This document shows, piece after piece, positions 27,123 through 35,381 of a stretch of 64,000 bases of DNA. Source of the DNA: Novosphingobium sp. Fuku2-ISO-50 (lineage in GTDB: Bacteria; Pseudomonadota; Alphaproteobacteria; Sphingomonadales; Sphingomonadaceae); the NCBI RefSeq assembly GCF_001519055.1, contig NZ_KQ954291.1, forward strand, positions 62,001-126,000. Direction: 5' to 3'. Each line of letters opens with the position of its first letter. Positions within the stretch are counted from its first letter, which is position 1. The notes beneath the pieces were generated by a model. The model ran no database searches and was not told the origin of the DNA. It saw nothing but the letters and a program-made list of their open reading frames with translations. The position numbers and the translations under genes are program-made.

Positions 27123-28076
27123 ATGACCCGGCCCGACGTCTTGGTTGCGGCCCCGTTGCCGCCGGTGACGATGGCCGCGCTGGATGATGCTTTTGTCGTT
27201 CACCGCTTGTGGGAGGGTGTCGCGGACGATGTCCTGTCGCGGGTCCGCGGCATGGCTGCCAGCACATTGGCAGGGCCGGTCCGCGATGACCTGTTTGCGC
27301 GGTTGCCCGCGCTGGAAGTGATCGCCAATTTCGGTGTCGGCTACGACAATATCGACATGGTCGCCGCCGTGGCGCGCGGTCTTGTCGTTACCAACACCGC
27401 CGGCGTGCTTGACGAAGAGGTTGCCGACCTCACCATCGGTCTGCTCCTGGCGACGCTGCGGCGGATACCGGCGGCAGAACGCTTTTTGCGCGATGGGCTT
27501 TGGCGGGACGGCAACTTTCCCCTGTCGCCGTCGCTGCGCGGTCGGCGCGTCGGGATCATCGGGCTGGGCGGGATCGGCAAGGCGATTGCCCGGCGGCTCG
27601 ACGGTTTTGCGGTCGACATCGCCTATCACGGGCGCACCCGGCAGGGCGATGTCGGCTATCCTTGGTATCCTTCGGTCGAGGCTTTGGCCGGGGCCTGCGA
27701 TGTGTTGATCGCGATCGTGCCGGGCGGGGCCAGCACGCGCCATCTCGTCGATGCGCGCGTGCTTGCCGCGCTGGGGCCGCAAGGTGTGCTGATCAACGTT
27801 TCACGTGGAACCGTGGTTGATGAAGCCGCGCTGATCGCGGCGTTGCAAGCGGGCACGATCCTGGCTTCCGGGCTCGATGTCTTTGAGCGCGAACACGATG
27901 TGCCCGAAGCGCTGCTCGCCCTGGACAACGTGGTGCTCTTGCCGCACATCGGTTCGGCATCGGCCATCACGCGCCAGGCAATGGGGCGCCTGATGGTCGA
28001 CAATCTGGTCGCATGGTTTGAAACCGGCAGGCCGCTGACCCCAGTGCCCGAAACGCGGATTATGCCTTCAAGCTGA
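27123..28076 (+). CDS. D-2-hydroxyacid dehydrogenase (glyoxylate/hydroxypyruvate reductase type)
   Basis: NAD(P)-dependent D-isomer-specific 2-hydroxyacid dehydrogenase, closest in pattern to hydroxypyruvate/glyoxylate reductases. Dinucleotide motif GLGGIGKAIA at residues 147-156, the substrate Arg228 in NVSRGT, the acidic residue in DVFERE (252-257) and the catalytic His275 in LPHIGSA are all present. 317 aa. The codons for NVSRGT form a parS-like palindrome. It meets the inositol-phosphate cytidylyltransferase gene tail to tail with 3 bp between stops. Confidence 0.9.
   Translation: MTRPDVLVAAPLPPVTMAALDDAFVVHRLWEGVADDVLSRVRGMAASTLAGPVRDDLFARLPALEVIANFGVGYDNIDMVAAVARGLVVTNTAGVLDEEVADLTIGLLLATLRRIPAAERFLRDGLWRDGNFPLSPSLRGRRVGIIGLGGIGKAIARRLDGFAVDIAYHGRTRQGDVGYPWYPSVEALAGACDVLIAIVPGGASTRHLVDARVLAALGPQGVLINVSRGTVVDEAALIAALQAGTILASGLDVFEREHDVPEALLALDNVVLLPHIGSASAITRQAMGRLMVDNLVAWFETGRPLTPVPETRIMPSS
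27797..27812. promoter_or_regulatory. Possible outlying parS-like site (inside a dehydrogenase gene)
   Basis: CGTTTCACGTGGAACC shares the 14-bp core GTTTCACGTGGAAC with parS but lacks the outer T and A. It sits in the conserved NVSRGT codons of the 2-hydroxyacid dehydrogenase, so it could arise by chance from codon choice. It is 14.6 kb to the right of the predicted oriC, opposite the main parS group. Confidence 0.45.
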
Positions 28077-28079
28077 ATT

Positions 28080-28853
28080 TCAGGAAGCCACCGGTTCCCC
28101 GTCGACATCGGCGCCGATGTCGACCAACGCCTGAGCGAGGTGCCAGGGCGCGGTTTCCTCGGCCAGCGCGTGGTAATGGGGATCGTCGATGTCGATCCAC
28201 CAGGCATCGTCGATGTCGAGCGTGGCGGCGCGGTTGTATTGCGCCAGAACCTGGACCCCTTCGGACAACGATCCGGCCTTGCCCGATGCAATCGCCGCGC
28301 GGATCGCCGGCGCCAGTTCGGGTGTGGCGAGGAACGCGCCGCAATCGCACGCGTCATACGTGGGTATCGTCTTGCCGATCGACTGGATCAGGCCGCGTTC
28401 GTCGACTTTGACCCAGGTGGCATCTTCGGGATCAATCAGCGGGCTGTCGATCCGCCGGTCGATGGCCAGCGTCAGCCCGCAATCGGCGGGCGATTCGGTG
28501 ATCAGCCGCGCGAGGATGTCGGCGTCGAACAAATGGTCGGCCATCAGCAACAGGTAATTGCCCTCGCAGCGCGTCGCGCCCGCAATCACCGAATGGCCAT
28601 TGGGCGTCGACCAGTCGGACAGCCGCACCGGAACGATCGCAATGCCAAGCCGCAGCGACAATTCGGCGAGAAAGGTTTCGACGCGATCAGCCTCGTGCCC
28701 GGTGACCACGACGACGCGCGTCACCCCGGCCAGCATGGCCTGGCGGATCGAAAGTTCGATGATCGGCACACCGCAGACGGGCGTCAGCGGCTTCGATGAC
28801 GATAGCGCGCCGAGGCGGCTGCCATAGCCGGCGGCGATGATCAACGCATCCAT
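28080..28853 (-). CDS. NTP transferase, probable CTP:inositol-1-phosphate cytidylyltransferase
   Basis: Sugar-nucleotidyltransferase-fold protein, 257 aa, with the N-terminal signature AAGYGSRLG at residues 7-15 and SSKPLTPV carrying the conserved Lys. LLMADHLFDADIL holds the metal-binding Asp. The enzymes of this subclass beside inositol-phosphate synthase activate inositol-1-phosphate with CTP, yielding CDP-inositol; this assignment rests on context with the adjacent synthase and CDP-alcohol phosphotransferase. I took MDALIIAAG at 28853; an upstream start at 28889 adds 12 residues. A hairpin terminator lies between it and the synthase gene. Confidence 0.75.
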   Translation of the reverse strand: MDALIIAAGYGSRLGALSSSKPLTPVCGVPIIELSIRQAMLAGVTRVVVVTGHEADRVETFLAELSLRLGIAIVPVRLSDWSTPNGHSVIAGATRCEGNYLLLMADHLFDADILARLITESPADCGLTLAIDRRIDSPLIDPEDATWVKVDERGLIQSIGKTIPTYDACDCGAFLATPELAPAIRAAIASGKAGSLSEGVQVLAQYNRAATLDIDDAWWIDIDDPHYHALAEETAPWHLAQALVDIGADVDGEPVAS

Positions 28854-28896
28854 GCGTTTCGTATTCCCCAAAAGCTTTGCGTGGATCACGCGCGAC

Positions 28897-28932
28897 CGAA
28901 AAGGGCGGCGTCAGCTTGTGCCGACGCCGCCC
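28897..28932 (-). terminator. Terminator after inositol-phosphate synthase
   Basis: Perfect 10-bp stem GGGCGGCGTC (28903-28912) and GACGCCGCCC (28923-28932), with TTTTCG following on the minus strand. It lies between two leftward genes, so it would reduce read-through from the synthase into the cytidylyltransferase. Confidence 0.8.
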
Positions 28933-28954
28933 CTGACGATCAGGTCAAATCCGC

Positions 28955-30055
28955 TTACTCGGCCGCGAGGGCCGGTTCGGTGATGTATTCTTCGACGAGA
29001 TGCGCGGCGACATCGTCGTTGAACTGCTGCGGCGGGTGCTTGCAGAAATAGGCCGACGGACCGATCAGCGCGCCGCCTTCGCCGCGTTCCAGCGCGACTT
29101 TGCAGCAACGGATCGCGTCCATCACGCAAGCGGCCGAATTCGGGCTGTCTTCGACCGACAGACGCAATTCGAGATTCATCGGGACATTGCCCCACTGCGC
29201 CCCTTCGAGGCGCAGGAAGCACAGCTTGTTGTCCTTTTGCCAGGGCACATAGTCCGACGGGCCGACGTGGATGTTTTCATCCGCAAGGCGGTGCGCAAGC
29301 ATGGCCTGCACCGCCTCGGTCTTCGATTCCTTCTTGCTGCCCAGCCGCTGGCGGTCGAGCATGTTCATGAAATCGGTGTTGCCGCCGGTGTTGAGCTGAT
29401 AGGTCTTTTCGACCGTCACGCCGCGGGCGCCAAACAGGCTCGACAGCACGCGATGGACGATCGTCGCGCCGATCTGGGCCTTGATGTCGTCGCCGACGAT
29501 GGGCAGGCGCTTGGCGCGGAACCGGGCTTCCCATTCGGGCGTGCTGGCGATGAACACCGGCATGCAGTTGACCACGGCAACACCCGCTTCGAGCGCTGCT
29601 TCCATATAGAATTCAGTCGCTTCCTGCGACCCGACGGGCAGGAAGTTGAGCAGGACTTCGGCGCCCGACGCCTTCAGCGCGGCGACGATGCTCTCGTGCG
29701 TTGCTTCGGCTGCATCGGAGACGATGAAGCCGCGATCGCCCATTCCGGTCATGTGTTCGGCAACACCGTCGAGGATGCGGCCCATGATCACTTTGGTGCC
29801 GGTCTGTGGCACATCGGCGTGGAACACGGCGGTGCAATTGGGACCGGCAAAGATGGCTTCGCCGATGTCTTTACCGACTTTGCGCGCGTCGACATCGACG
29901 CCGAGTACGAATTCCACATCACCAGCGCCGTAGCCGCCGATCCGGTCGTGGATCAGCCCTCCGGCCGAATTGTTCTGACGATAGAAATACACCCCTTGGA
30001 CAAGCGAACTGGCGCAGTTTCCTACGCCGATCACCGCGACCTTGATTGGCTTCAT
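28955..30055 (-). CDS. Inositol-3-phosphate synthase
   Basis: NAD-dependent enzyme that cyclises glucose-6-phosphate to 1D-myo-inositol 3-phosphate, the entry to all inositol compounds. The NAD motif VIGVGNCASSLVQGV is at residues 8-22 and KLCFLRLEGAQWGNVPMNLE near the C-terminal third is highly characteristic. At 366 aa it is the short type found in mycobacteria and archaea rather than the ~500-aa eukaryotic type. GAGGA precedes the ATG. It diverges from the CDP-alcohol phosphotransferase gene across a 226-bp spacer and precedes the cytidylyltransferase. Confidence 0.94.
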   Translation of the reverse strand: MKPIKVAVIGVGNCASSLVQGVYFYRQNNSAGGLIHDRIGGYGAGDVEFVLGVDVDARKVGKDIGEAIFAGPNCTAVFHADVPQTGTKVIMGRILDGVAEHMTGMGDRGFIVSDAAEATHESIVAALKASGAEVLLNFLPVGSQEATEFYMEAALEAGVAVVNCMPVFIASTPEWEARFRAKRLPIVGDDIKAQIGATIVHRVLSSLFGARGVTVEKTYQLNTGGNTDFMNMLDRQRLGSKKESKTEAVQAMLAHRLADENIHVGPSDYVPWQKDNKLCFLRLEGAQWGNVPMNLELRLSVEDSPNSAACVMDAIRCCKVALERGEGGALIGPSAYFCKHPPQQFNDDVAAHLVEEYITEPALAAE

Positions 30056-30281
30056 GTAAGCACGTCCTCTTCGACAGGCACCGCTGCCGGATGGCTGTCA
30101 TCAAAGTGCCTTAGTTTGCGAAATTATCCGGGAATGCAAGCGGAATCCCGAGATTGTCAAGCAAGCCCTGCAAAGGTGTGAGGTTTCAACCGCTGGTGGC
30201 GCGATGCGTCAAGGCAGCCTATGGGCTGGCGAATCGCGGCTGGAAGCCGATCGCAACACGCAAGAAGGAAAGCACCGCACG

Positions 30282-31211
30282 ATGGCGACAGCATCCCGCG
30301 AACGTCCGCGCCGCCCGCGCGAACTGCAGGATTCGCTTAACCACTACCTCTATCACCCGCTTGCCTGGCGGCTGGCCCGGCTGTTGGCGCCGACGCCGGT
30401 CACGCCCAACATGGTCTCGGTGGTGGGCGGTCTGTTCGTCGTTGCGGCGGGAATCGTCTATTGGCGCGGGCCCGTCTGGGGGCTGGAATGGCCGTGGGCG
30501 CCGCTCATCGGCATGATGCTGCACATGACCTGGCATGTCGTCGACGGCGCCGATGGCGATCTCGCGCGGCTGACCGGGCGGTCGAGCCCGCTGGGCGAAC
30601 TGATCGACGGCATTTGCGATTATGCCAGCCATGTCGTGCTCTATATCCTGCTGGTGATGATCCTCGCGCCGTCGCTCGGCTGGGGGTGGGCGTGGTTCTG
30701 GGCTCTGGTCGCCGGAGCCAGCCATATCGCGCAGGCCAATTTCGTCGAAGTGCAGCGCCGGTTCTACCAGTATTGGACCTATGGCGTGCCCTGGCTCAAC
30801 AATGCGACTCAGGCCGACGCGGCGCTGTTCAAGGACAAGCGCGGGGTTTCGTGGATCCTGCGCGGCTTTGTGCGCGGCTATTTGCGGCTCGCTTCGGGGA
30901 TGAGCCCCAATGCGTTGACGATCGATGCGGCGGTATCCGAAGCGATTGCGGCAGACCGCGCGGGCGACGGCACCGCGCTGGCGCGGATTCGCGCCGAAGT
31001 GCAGCGCGAACAGCGGCCGTTGCTGTTCATGCTCAAATTTCTCGGGCCCAATCCGCGCGCGATCGTGCTGGGCATCGCCATGCTGGTCGGCAGCCCGCTG
31101 TGGTATTTCGTCTATCAGTCGCTGGCTCTGAATGCCTTGCTCGCCATCGCGGTGCGGCGCGAAGACGCGGCGGCGCTGCGTGTCGTCAATCGGCTCGGGC
31201 TTGTGCGCTGA
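30282..31211 (+). CDS. CDP-alcohol phosphotransferase (probable inositol-lipid synthase)
   Basis: Integral membrane enzyme of the CDP-alcohol phosphatidyltransferase family. The complete motif DGxxAR(x8)GxxxDxxxD is seen as D91-G92-x2-A95-R96 ... G105 ... D109 ... D113. About six membrane segments are visible, with a soluble stretch at about 175-235. The family swaps a CMP group for an alcohol. With a CDP-inositol-forming enzyme next door, the likely reaction joins inositol phosphate from CDP-inositol to a lipid alcohol, but CDP-diacylglycerol plus inositol phosphate is the alternative. Start at 30282 has AAGAAGGAAAG upstream. The stop overlaps the MFS gene tail by 26 bp. 309 aa. Confidence 0.85.
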   Translation: MATASRERPRRPRELQDSLNHYLYHPLAWRLARLLAPTPVTPNMVSVVGGLFVVAAGIVYWRGPVWGLEWPWAPLIGMMLHMTWHVVDGADGDLARLTGRSSPLGELIDGICDYASHVVLYILLVMILAPSLGWGWAWFWALVAGASHIAQANFVEVQRRFYQYWTYGVPWLNNATQADAALFKDKRGVSWILRGFVRGYLRLASGMSPNALTIDAAVSEAIAADRAGDGTALARIRAEVQREQRPLLFMLKFLGPNPRAIVLGIAMLVGSPLWYFVYQSLALNALLAIAVRREDAAALRVVNRLGLVR

Positions 31212-32586
31212 CTTTCCGGTCGGACAGGATCAATCCAAGCACGGCCAGCACAAACGCCTCGACGACGGCCCAGACCATCCAGTGCGAATGGTTGTAGAGC
31301 CACACGCCGATTGCGGGCGAGACGATATAGGCCGATCCGTTGACCGCAGCGACGATGCCCGCCGCCTGCCCCTGTTCGCCAAGTGAGACCGCAAGGCTGG
31401 CGCCGGAGGTAAACCCCGGCCGAAACAATCCGAAACCCACCGAACAGACGGCAAAGCCGGTGGCGATGGTATGAAGGTCCGCCCCCAGCGCGACCGGCAC
31501 GATTCCGACCGAAACCAGCGCCATGCCCAGAATGGTCGACATGCGCGGGCCCAGCCCCAGCATCGGGATCAGCCCCCATTGGGCCAGCAGCATGGCGATC
31601 GCGCCGGACATCAGCACGAGCCCGATCGGCCCTGCGGCGGCGTCGGGCTGATGCCGCAATCCCAGTCGGTCGAGCAGGAGAAAGCCGATCACGCCAAGCA
31701 GGATCGATTGCGCCTGTCCGCCCAGCGTGCCCGCGATCAGCCAGGGGCGCAGGCGCGGGTCGCCCCAGCGCAAGCGCCCGGTCGGGAATGCGGTTTCCTG
31801 CGGACCGTCCTCGCCGGGCCAGCCATCGGCATATTCGCCGAATTTTTGGGCCCGGGCCTGTGCGGCCTGCGCGGGCGAAAGGTGCGCCGGGCCGTGCTGC
31901 GCGTCGTCATCAGGCTGCGGCGTATCGTCGGGCAGCCGCATCCGCAGGATTGCCAGGACCGCCAAGGCCCCCAGCGTAAAGCCCGCGAACGGCCCGATCA
32001 GTCCCAGCCCCGGCACAGTGAGCCCCGGCACGATCAGCCATGGCGCCAGCGCCGGGCCCAGCGCGGTGCCCAGGCCAAAGCTCGATGCGACCAGCGACAA
32101 GGCCTTGGTGCGTTCGGCGCGACCGGTGCGCCCGGCGACATAGGCCTGAACCGCCGGCGGCGCGGCCGAACCGAATGTGCCGTAGATCGAACGCGCGAGC
32201 GCAAACAGCAAGATCGCGCTCATCCCGCCGACCAGACCGGTGAGCCCGGCCAGCAACGCCATGCCGCACAGCGCGAACGACAGCGCAAAGGCGCCCAGGC
32301 CCAGTGTCATCATCGCCTTGCGCCCAAGCCGGTCGGAACGGCGCGCCCAGAACGGCGCCAGCAGCATCCACAGCAGCGCCGACCACGAATAGGCCAGGCT
32401 GACCCAGACGTCGGCGATGCCAAGATGCGTGCCGATCGACGGCATGACCGATTGCATCGCGGTATTGCCTGCGGCCGTGATCAGCATGACCGCAAACAGC
32501 AGCGTCATGCGCCCCGGCGGCAGGACTTGCGCATCGTGTTCGGATTGCCCGTCGGCCGTGGTGTCAATCGCGCGCGTTTCGGTCAT
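31186..32586 (-). CDS. MFS transporter (TetA/multidrug-like)
   Basis: A 466-aa major facilitator with about 12 membrane helices. The loop between helices 2 and 3 reads APFWARRSDRLGRKAMM, the typical RxxDRxGR motif of drug:proton antiporters. A long hydrophilic cytoplasmic loop lies about residues 220-270 between the two halves. The substrate is unknown; being inside an inositol-lipid neighbourhood it could handle a lipid or metabolite, but this is only context. GGCG/AAAGG precedes the ATG at 32586. Its 3' end overlaps the phosphotransferase gene. Confidence 0.85.
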   Translation of the reverse strand: MTETRAIDTTADGQSEHDAQVLPPGRMTLLFAVMLITAAGNTAMQSVMPSIGTHLGIADVWVSLAYSWSALLWMLLAPFWARRSDRLGRKAMMTLGLGAFALSFALCGMALLAGLTGLVGGMSAILLFALARSIYGTFGSAAPPAVQAYVAGRTGRAERTKALSLVASSFGLGTALGPALAPWLIVPGLTVPGLGLIGPFAGFTLGALAVLAILRMRLPDDTPQPDDDAQHGPAHLSPAQAAQARAQKFGEYADGWPGEDGPQETAFPTGRLRWGDPRLRPWLIAGTLGGQAQSILLGVIGFLLLDRLGLRHQPDAAAGPIGLVLMSGAIAMLLAQWGLIPMLGLGPRMSTILGMALVSVGIVPVALGADLHTIATGFAVCSVGFGLFRPGFTSGASLAVSLGEQGQAAGIVAAVNGSAYIVSPAIGVWLYNHSHWMVWAVVEAFVLAVLGLILSDRKVSAQARAD

Positions 32587-32791
32587 CGCCTTTTGTGGTT
32601 CCCCAATCCCAATGGACGCAGGGGGCTTCGTGCGGCGAGCGCGTGTCCCTGTCGTCGCTTAATCAGTTGCGCTTTGCAACCTGGCGTGATTGTCCCGGTA
32701 GGATGCTTGGACAAAGCTTGCAATGGGGCGCGATTTTTGCAACCGAGCATGGCCTTAGCTATCGTTTATTGCGCAAAGGTCCATATCGCCA

Positions 32792-33418
32792 ATGTCGCCC
32801 ACCGAATTCGCCCAGGAACAGCTCCCCGTTCGTCTCAAGCGAAAGGCAATCGCGATGCTCGGGCCGATGGGCCTGTTCCTCAAGGGCTTCGTGAAGCATC
32901 CGGTGATGGTCGGCGCGATCGTTCCTTCGTCGCGGCGCACGATCCGGCGGGTGCTTTCGCCGGTCGACTGGGATCGGTGCCAGGTTTTCGTCGAATATGG
33001 TCCGGGCGTCGGCACGTTTTGCCAGCCGGTGCTCGATCGCCTGCGCCGCGATGGCAAGCTGATCGTGATCGACACCAATCCCGATTTCATCGCCTATCTC
33101 AAGGCGACGATCCGCGATTCCCGATTCAGCGCGGTCCATGGTTCGGCCGCCGATGTCGAAGCGATCGTCGCCGCGCATGGTTTCGATCATGCCGATTATG
33201 TGCTGTCGGGCCTGCCTTTCACCACTTTGCCGCCCGGTGTCGGCCCGGCGATCATGGCGGCGACGCGCAATGTCCTGCGTCCGGGCGGGGCGTTTTGCGT
33301 TTATCAGTACACGGCGCGGGCGCGCACGCTGATGAGCGAATATTTCCCGCGCATCGACAAGGGGTTCGAGCCGATCAACGTGCCGCCGTGCGTGATCAGC
33401 TGGGGCTGGAAGGACTGA
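32792..33418 (+). CDS. Phospholipid N-methyltransferase-like SAM methyltransferase
   Basis: A 208-aa class I SAM-dependent methyltransferase. An amphipathic N-terminus leads into FLKGFVKHPVMVGAIVPSSRR, then the SAM motif VEYGPGVGTF at 67-76, LIVIDTNPDFI, and LSGLPFTTLPPG. This arrangement matches the PmtA/OlsG-type phospholipid or ornithine-lipid methyltransferases, including the membrane-binding N-terminal helix. Phosphatidylethanolamine is the most likely substrate, but not proven. A 205-bp divergent spacer separates it from the MFS gene. The 3' end overlaps the next membrane protein gene by 23 bp. Confidence 0.8.
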   Translation: MSPTEFAQEQLPVRLKRKAIAMLGPMGLFLKGFVKHPVMVGAIVPSSRRTIRRVLSPVDWDRCQVFVEYGPGVGTFCQPVLDRLRRDGKLIVIDTNPDFIAYLKATIRDSRFSAVHGSAADVEAIVAAHGFDHADYVLSGLPFTTLPPGVGPAIMAATRNVLRPGGAFCVYQYTARARTLMSEYFPRIDKGFEPINVPPCVISWGWKD

Positions 33419-34214
33419 ACGCGTCGCCGGTCCCGTTGACGGGGCCGAGCTGCTGATAGGCAGAGGCGGCGATCGCGGCAAAATAGGTATAGCCGACGGC
33501 AAATACCACAGCGGCGATCGCCTCGCTGATCATGCGCTGCGCTTCGCCCTGGCTCAGATTGACCAGAACGACGCCGACAAAGATCATCACCAGCCCATAG
33601 ACCACCACGAAAAGCGTCAGTGCCGGGCCGAAATAGAGCAGGACGCCCAGGAATTGGCCGCGCGTGCGGGACAGGCCACCGACAATCGCGCGAATCGGAT
33701 TGTACAGCCGCTGCACGACCATTTCCGGCCCGATCAGCACCACGCGGGTCAGCGGATAGATCATCACGATCAGCGAAAGCAGCACCGCGAAAGTTTGCGG
33801 CATGATGGCCGCTAGCCCGCCGAGCACCGTCACCCACAAGACCGACAGCACGAGCGCGGTGAGCAATTGCGCCACGAGATAGCTGGGCAAGAGGCGCACT
33901 GCCTGGCCGATGGCGGCGCCCACGCTCGGCCGGTCGCGGTCGAGCAGCACGGCAAGCAGAGTCAGGTATCCGACCAGCATCGGCAGCGACAGCGCCAGCA
34001 TGAGCGGCCCGGCAGAGGCATAGAACCGCGTGATCGCATCGGCGATCTGCTGTTGATCCATGCCGTTGCTCAGCTGCGGCGAAGGCAGCACGACCGCCGC
34101 AACCAGTCCGGGAAGGAGAAAGAACACGCCGGCGATCGCGGCAAGCATGTCGCGATTGGCAGAGACCATGCGTCTCGCGCTCTGCCATGCGGCGCTGCTG
34201 TCCAGAGTTACCAC
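33396..34214 (-). CDS. Polytopic membrane protein of unknown function
   Basis: A 272-aa protein with about six hydrophobic segments (for example AAIAGVFFLLPGLVAAVVL, LMLALSLPMLVGYLTLLAVLL, LTALVLSVLWVTVLGGLAAIM, ALTLFVVVYGLVMIFVGVVLV). The pattern PSVGAAIGQAVRLLPSYLVAQLL resembles the membrane domain of glycerophosphodiester phosphodiesterase-type and DUF-type proteins, but I cannot assign it. The start is GTG at 34214 with GAGG upstream. Its stop lies inside the methyltransferase gene tail. No catalytic residues are evident. Confidence 0.75.
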   Translation of the reverse strand: MVTLDSSAAWQSARRMVSANRDMLAAIAGVFFLLPGLVAAVVLPSPQLSNGMDQQQIADAITRFYASAGPLMLALSLPMLVGYLTLLAVLLDRDRPSVGAAIGQAVRLLPSYLVAQLLTALVLSVLWVTVLGGLAAIMPQTFAVLLSLIVMIYPLTRVVLIGPEMVVQRLYNPIRAIVGGLSRTRGQFLGVLLYFGPALTLFVVVYGLVMIFVGVVLVNLSQGEAQRMISEAIAAVVFAVGYTYFAAIAASAYQQLGPVNGTGDAFSPSSPS

Positions 34215-34278
34215 GGTGGATTACCTCGCTTTCAAAATCACTTCTAGTGCATCGGGGCGACCTGTGGGAACCGGTTTT

Positions 34279-34304
34279 CGCGAAGTCCGGAACGGGACTT
34301 CGCG
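34279..34304. repeat. Palindromic hairpin element before lipB
   Basis: CGCGAAGTCC (34279-34288) and GGACTTCGCG (34295-34304) form a 10-bp perfect stem with a 6-base loop. The preceding stretch TGTGGGAACCGGTTTTCG looks like the flank of an extragenic repeat recurring in related genomes, from memory only. No second copy is in this window. It lies between the divergent membrane protein and lipB genes. Confidence 0.6.
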
Positions 34305-34350
34305 TTAACACCCCTTGCACCGCGCGGGCAGCGAGGCCAAGTGCCGCATC

Positions 34351-35016
34351 ATGACCGAAGCGAGCCCCAGGCGGGATATAGAGATTCGCGTTGAATCCGC
34401 GCGCGTGCCCTATCGCGACGCGCTTGATGCGATGACCGCACGCAACACCGGGATCGCCGAAGGATGCGCCCGCGAACTGGTCTGGCTGCTCGAACATCCG
34501 CCGGTCTATACCGCCGGGACGAGCGCGGCACGCGAAGAACTGCTGGACCCGCGGTTTGAAGTGGTCGAGGCCGGTCGCGGCGGGCGCTATACCTATCATG
34601 GGCCGGGACAGCGGATCGGCTATCTGATGCTCGATTTGCGGACGCGCGCGCGCGATGTGCGCGGGTTCGTCCATGCGGTCGAAGGCTGGGTCATCGACAC
34701 ACTGGGCGATTTCGGCGTCGAAGCCTGGCGCGCGCCGGGGCGAATCGGCATCTGGACGCAGGGGCGCGACGGGGCGGAGGCAAAGATCGGCGCGATCGGC
34801 ATCCGCATTCGCCGCTGGGTGACGATGCACGGTTTTGCCGTCAATCTTTCGCCTGATCTTGCCCATTTCGGCGGAATCGTGCCCTGCGGCATCGCCGATT
34901 ATGGCGTCACCAGCCTTGCCGACCTGGGGCTGGAGGTTAGCGCAGAGGCGTGGGATAAGGCGCTGCTTGCACGGTTTGATGCGTTTCTTGCGCAGCTTGA
35001 TCGACCTTGCCCGTGA
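34351..35016 (+). CDS. lipB: Lipoyl(octanoyl) transferase LipB
   Basis: Transfers octanoyl groups from acyl carrier protein to lipoyl domains, first step of lipoate assembly. Family motifs: [18 protein letters not shown] around residues 79-96, Lys145 in KIGAIGIRI, and the nucleophile Cys179 in GIVPCGI. The 221-aa length is normal. I took the ATG at 34351 ([10 protein letters not shown]); a TTG at 34315 opens the frame earlier without support. Its stop TGA overlaps the ATG of the following lipoprotein gene. Confidence 0.95.
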   Translation: MTEASPRRDIEIRVESARVPYRDALDAMTARNTGIAEGCARELVWLLEHPPVYTAGTSAAREELLDPRFEVVEAGRGGRYTYHGPGQRIGYLMLDLRTRARDVRGFVHAVEGWVIDTLGDFGVEAWRAPGRIGIWTQGRDGAEAKIGAIGIRIRRWVTMHGFAVNLSPDLAHFGGIVPCGIADYGVTSLADLGLEVSAEAWDKALLARFDAFLAQLDRPCP

Positions 35017-35381
35017 TGTACCGCAGTTTCAGCAAACGGATCCTGTCGATGATGTCCTGCAAAGCCCGCCTCGTCATGCTGGCCGTTTTGGCCCCCGTTG
35101 CCCTGTCGGGGTTGAGCGGGTGCGGCAAAGGTACGCAGGCGCCCGCCGGCAAGGCTGCCGGTGCACAAGTGTTGCCCGGCACGATCAGCGATTCGATGCT
35201 CGACCTCGACCGCTCGCAGGCGCAACCACTGTTGCAACCGGTGCAGCGCAGCCGCCCGAGCGCGGCGGACATCATGGGAGAGGATACCGGCGGCGCGGCC
35301 AGCGATGCCGCACCGGACAAGGTTGCGCCGGACAAGGTTGGGGCGCCCAAACCGGCGGACGAAAAGCCCAAACAGCCCTAA
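35016..35381 (+). CDS. Small lipoprotein of unknown function
   Basis: A 121-aa protein with a lipoprotein signal: basic n-region, hydrophobic ARLVMLAVLAPVAL and the lipobox LSGC with Cys36. The mature part is a short Pro/Ala/Lys-rich sequence containing an APDKV direct repeat from a 15-bp tandem duplication. I know no family. The start at 35016 overlaps the lipB stop; ATGs at 35049 and 35052 would still keep the complete signal peptide. The stop overlaps the convergent citrate-lyase-like gene by 4 bp. Confidence 0.75.
   Translation: MYRSFSKRILSMMSCKARLVMLAVLAPVALSGLSGCGKGTQAPAGKAAGAQVLPGTISDSMLDLDRSQAQPLLQPVQRSRPSAADIMGEDTGGAASDAAPDKVAPDKVGAPKPADEKPKQP
35311..35340. repeat. 15-bp tandem duplication in the lipoprotein gene
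   Basis: CACCGGACAAGGTTG (35311-35325) and CGCCGGACAAGGTTG (35326-35340) match at 14 of 15 positions and encode two APDKV units near the lipoprotein C-terminus. Confidence 0.85.
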
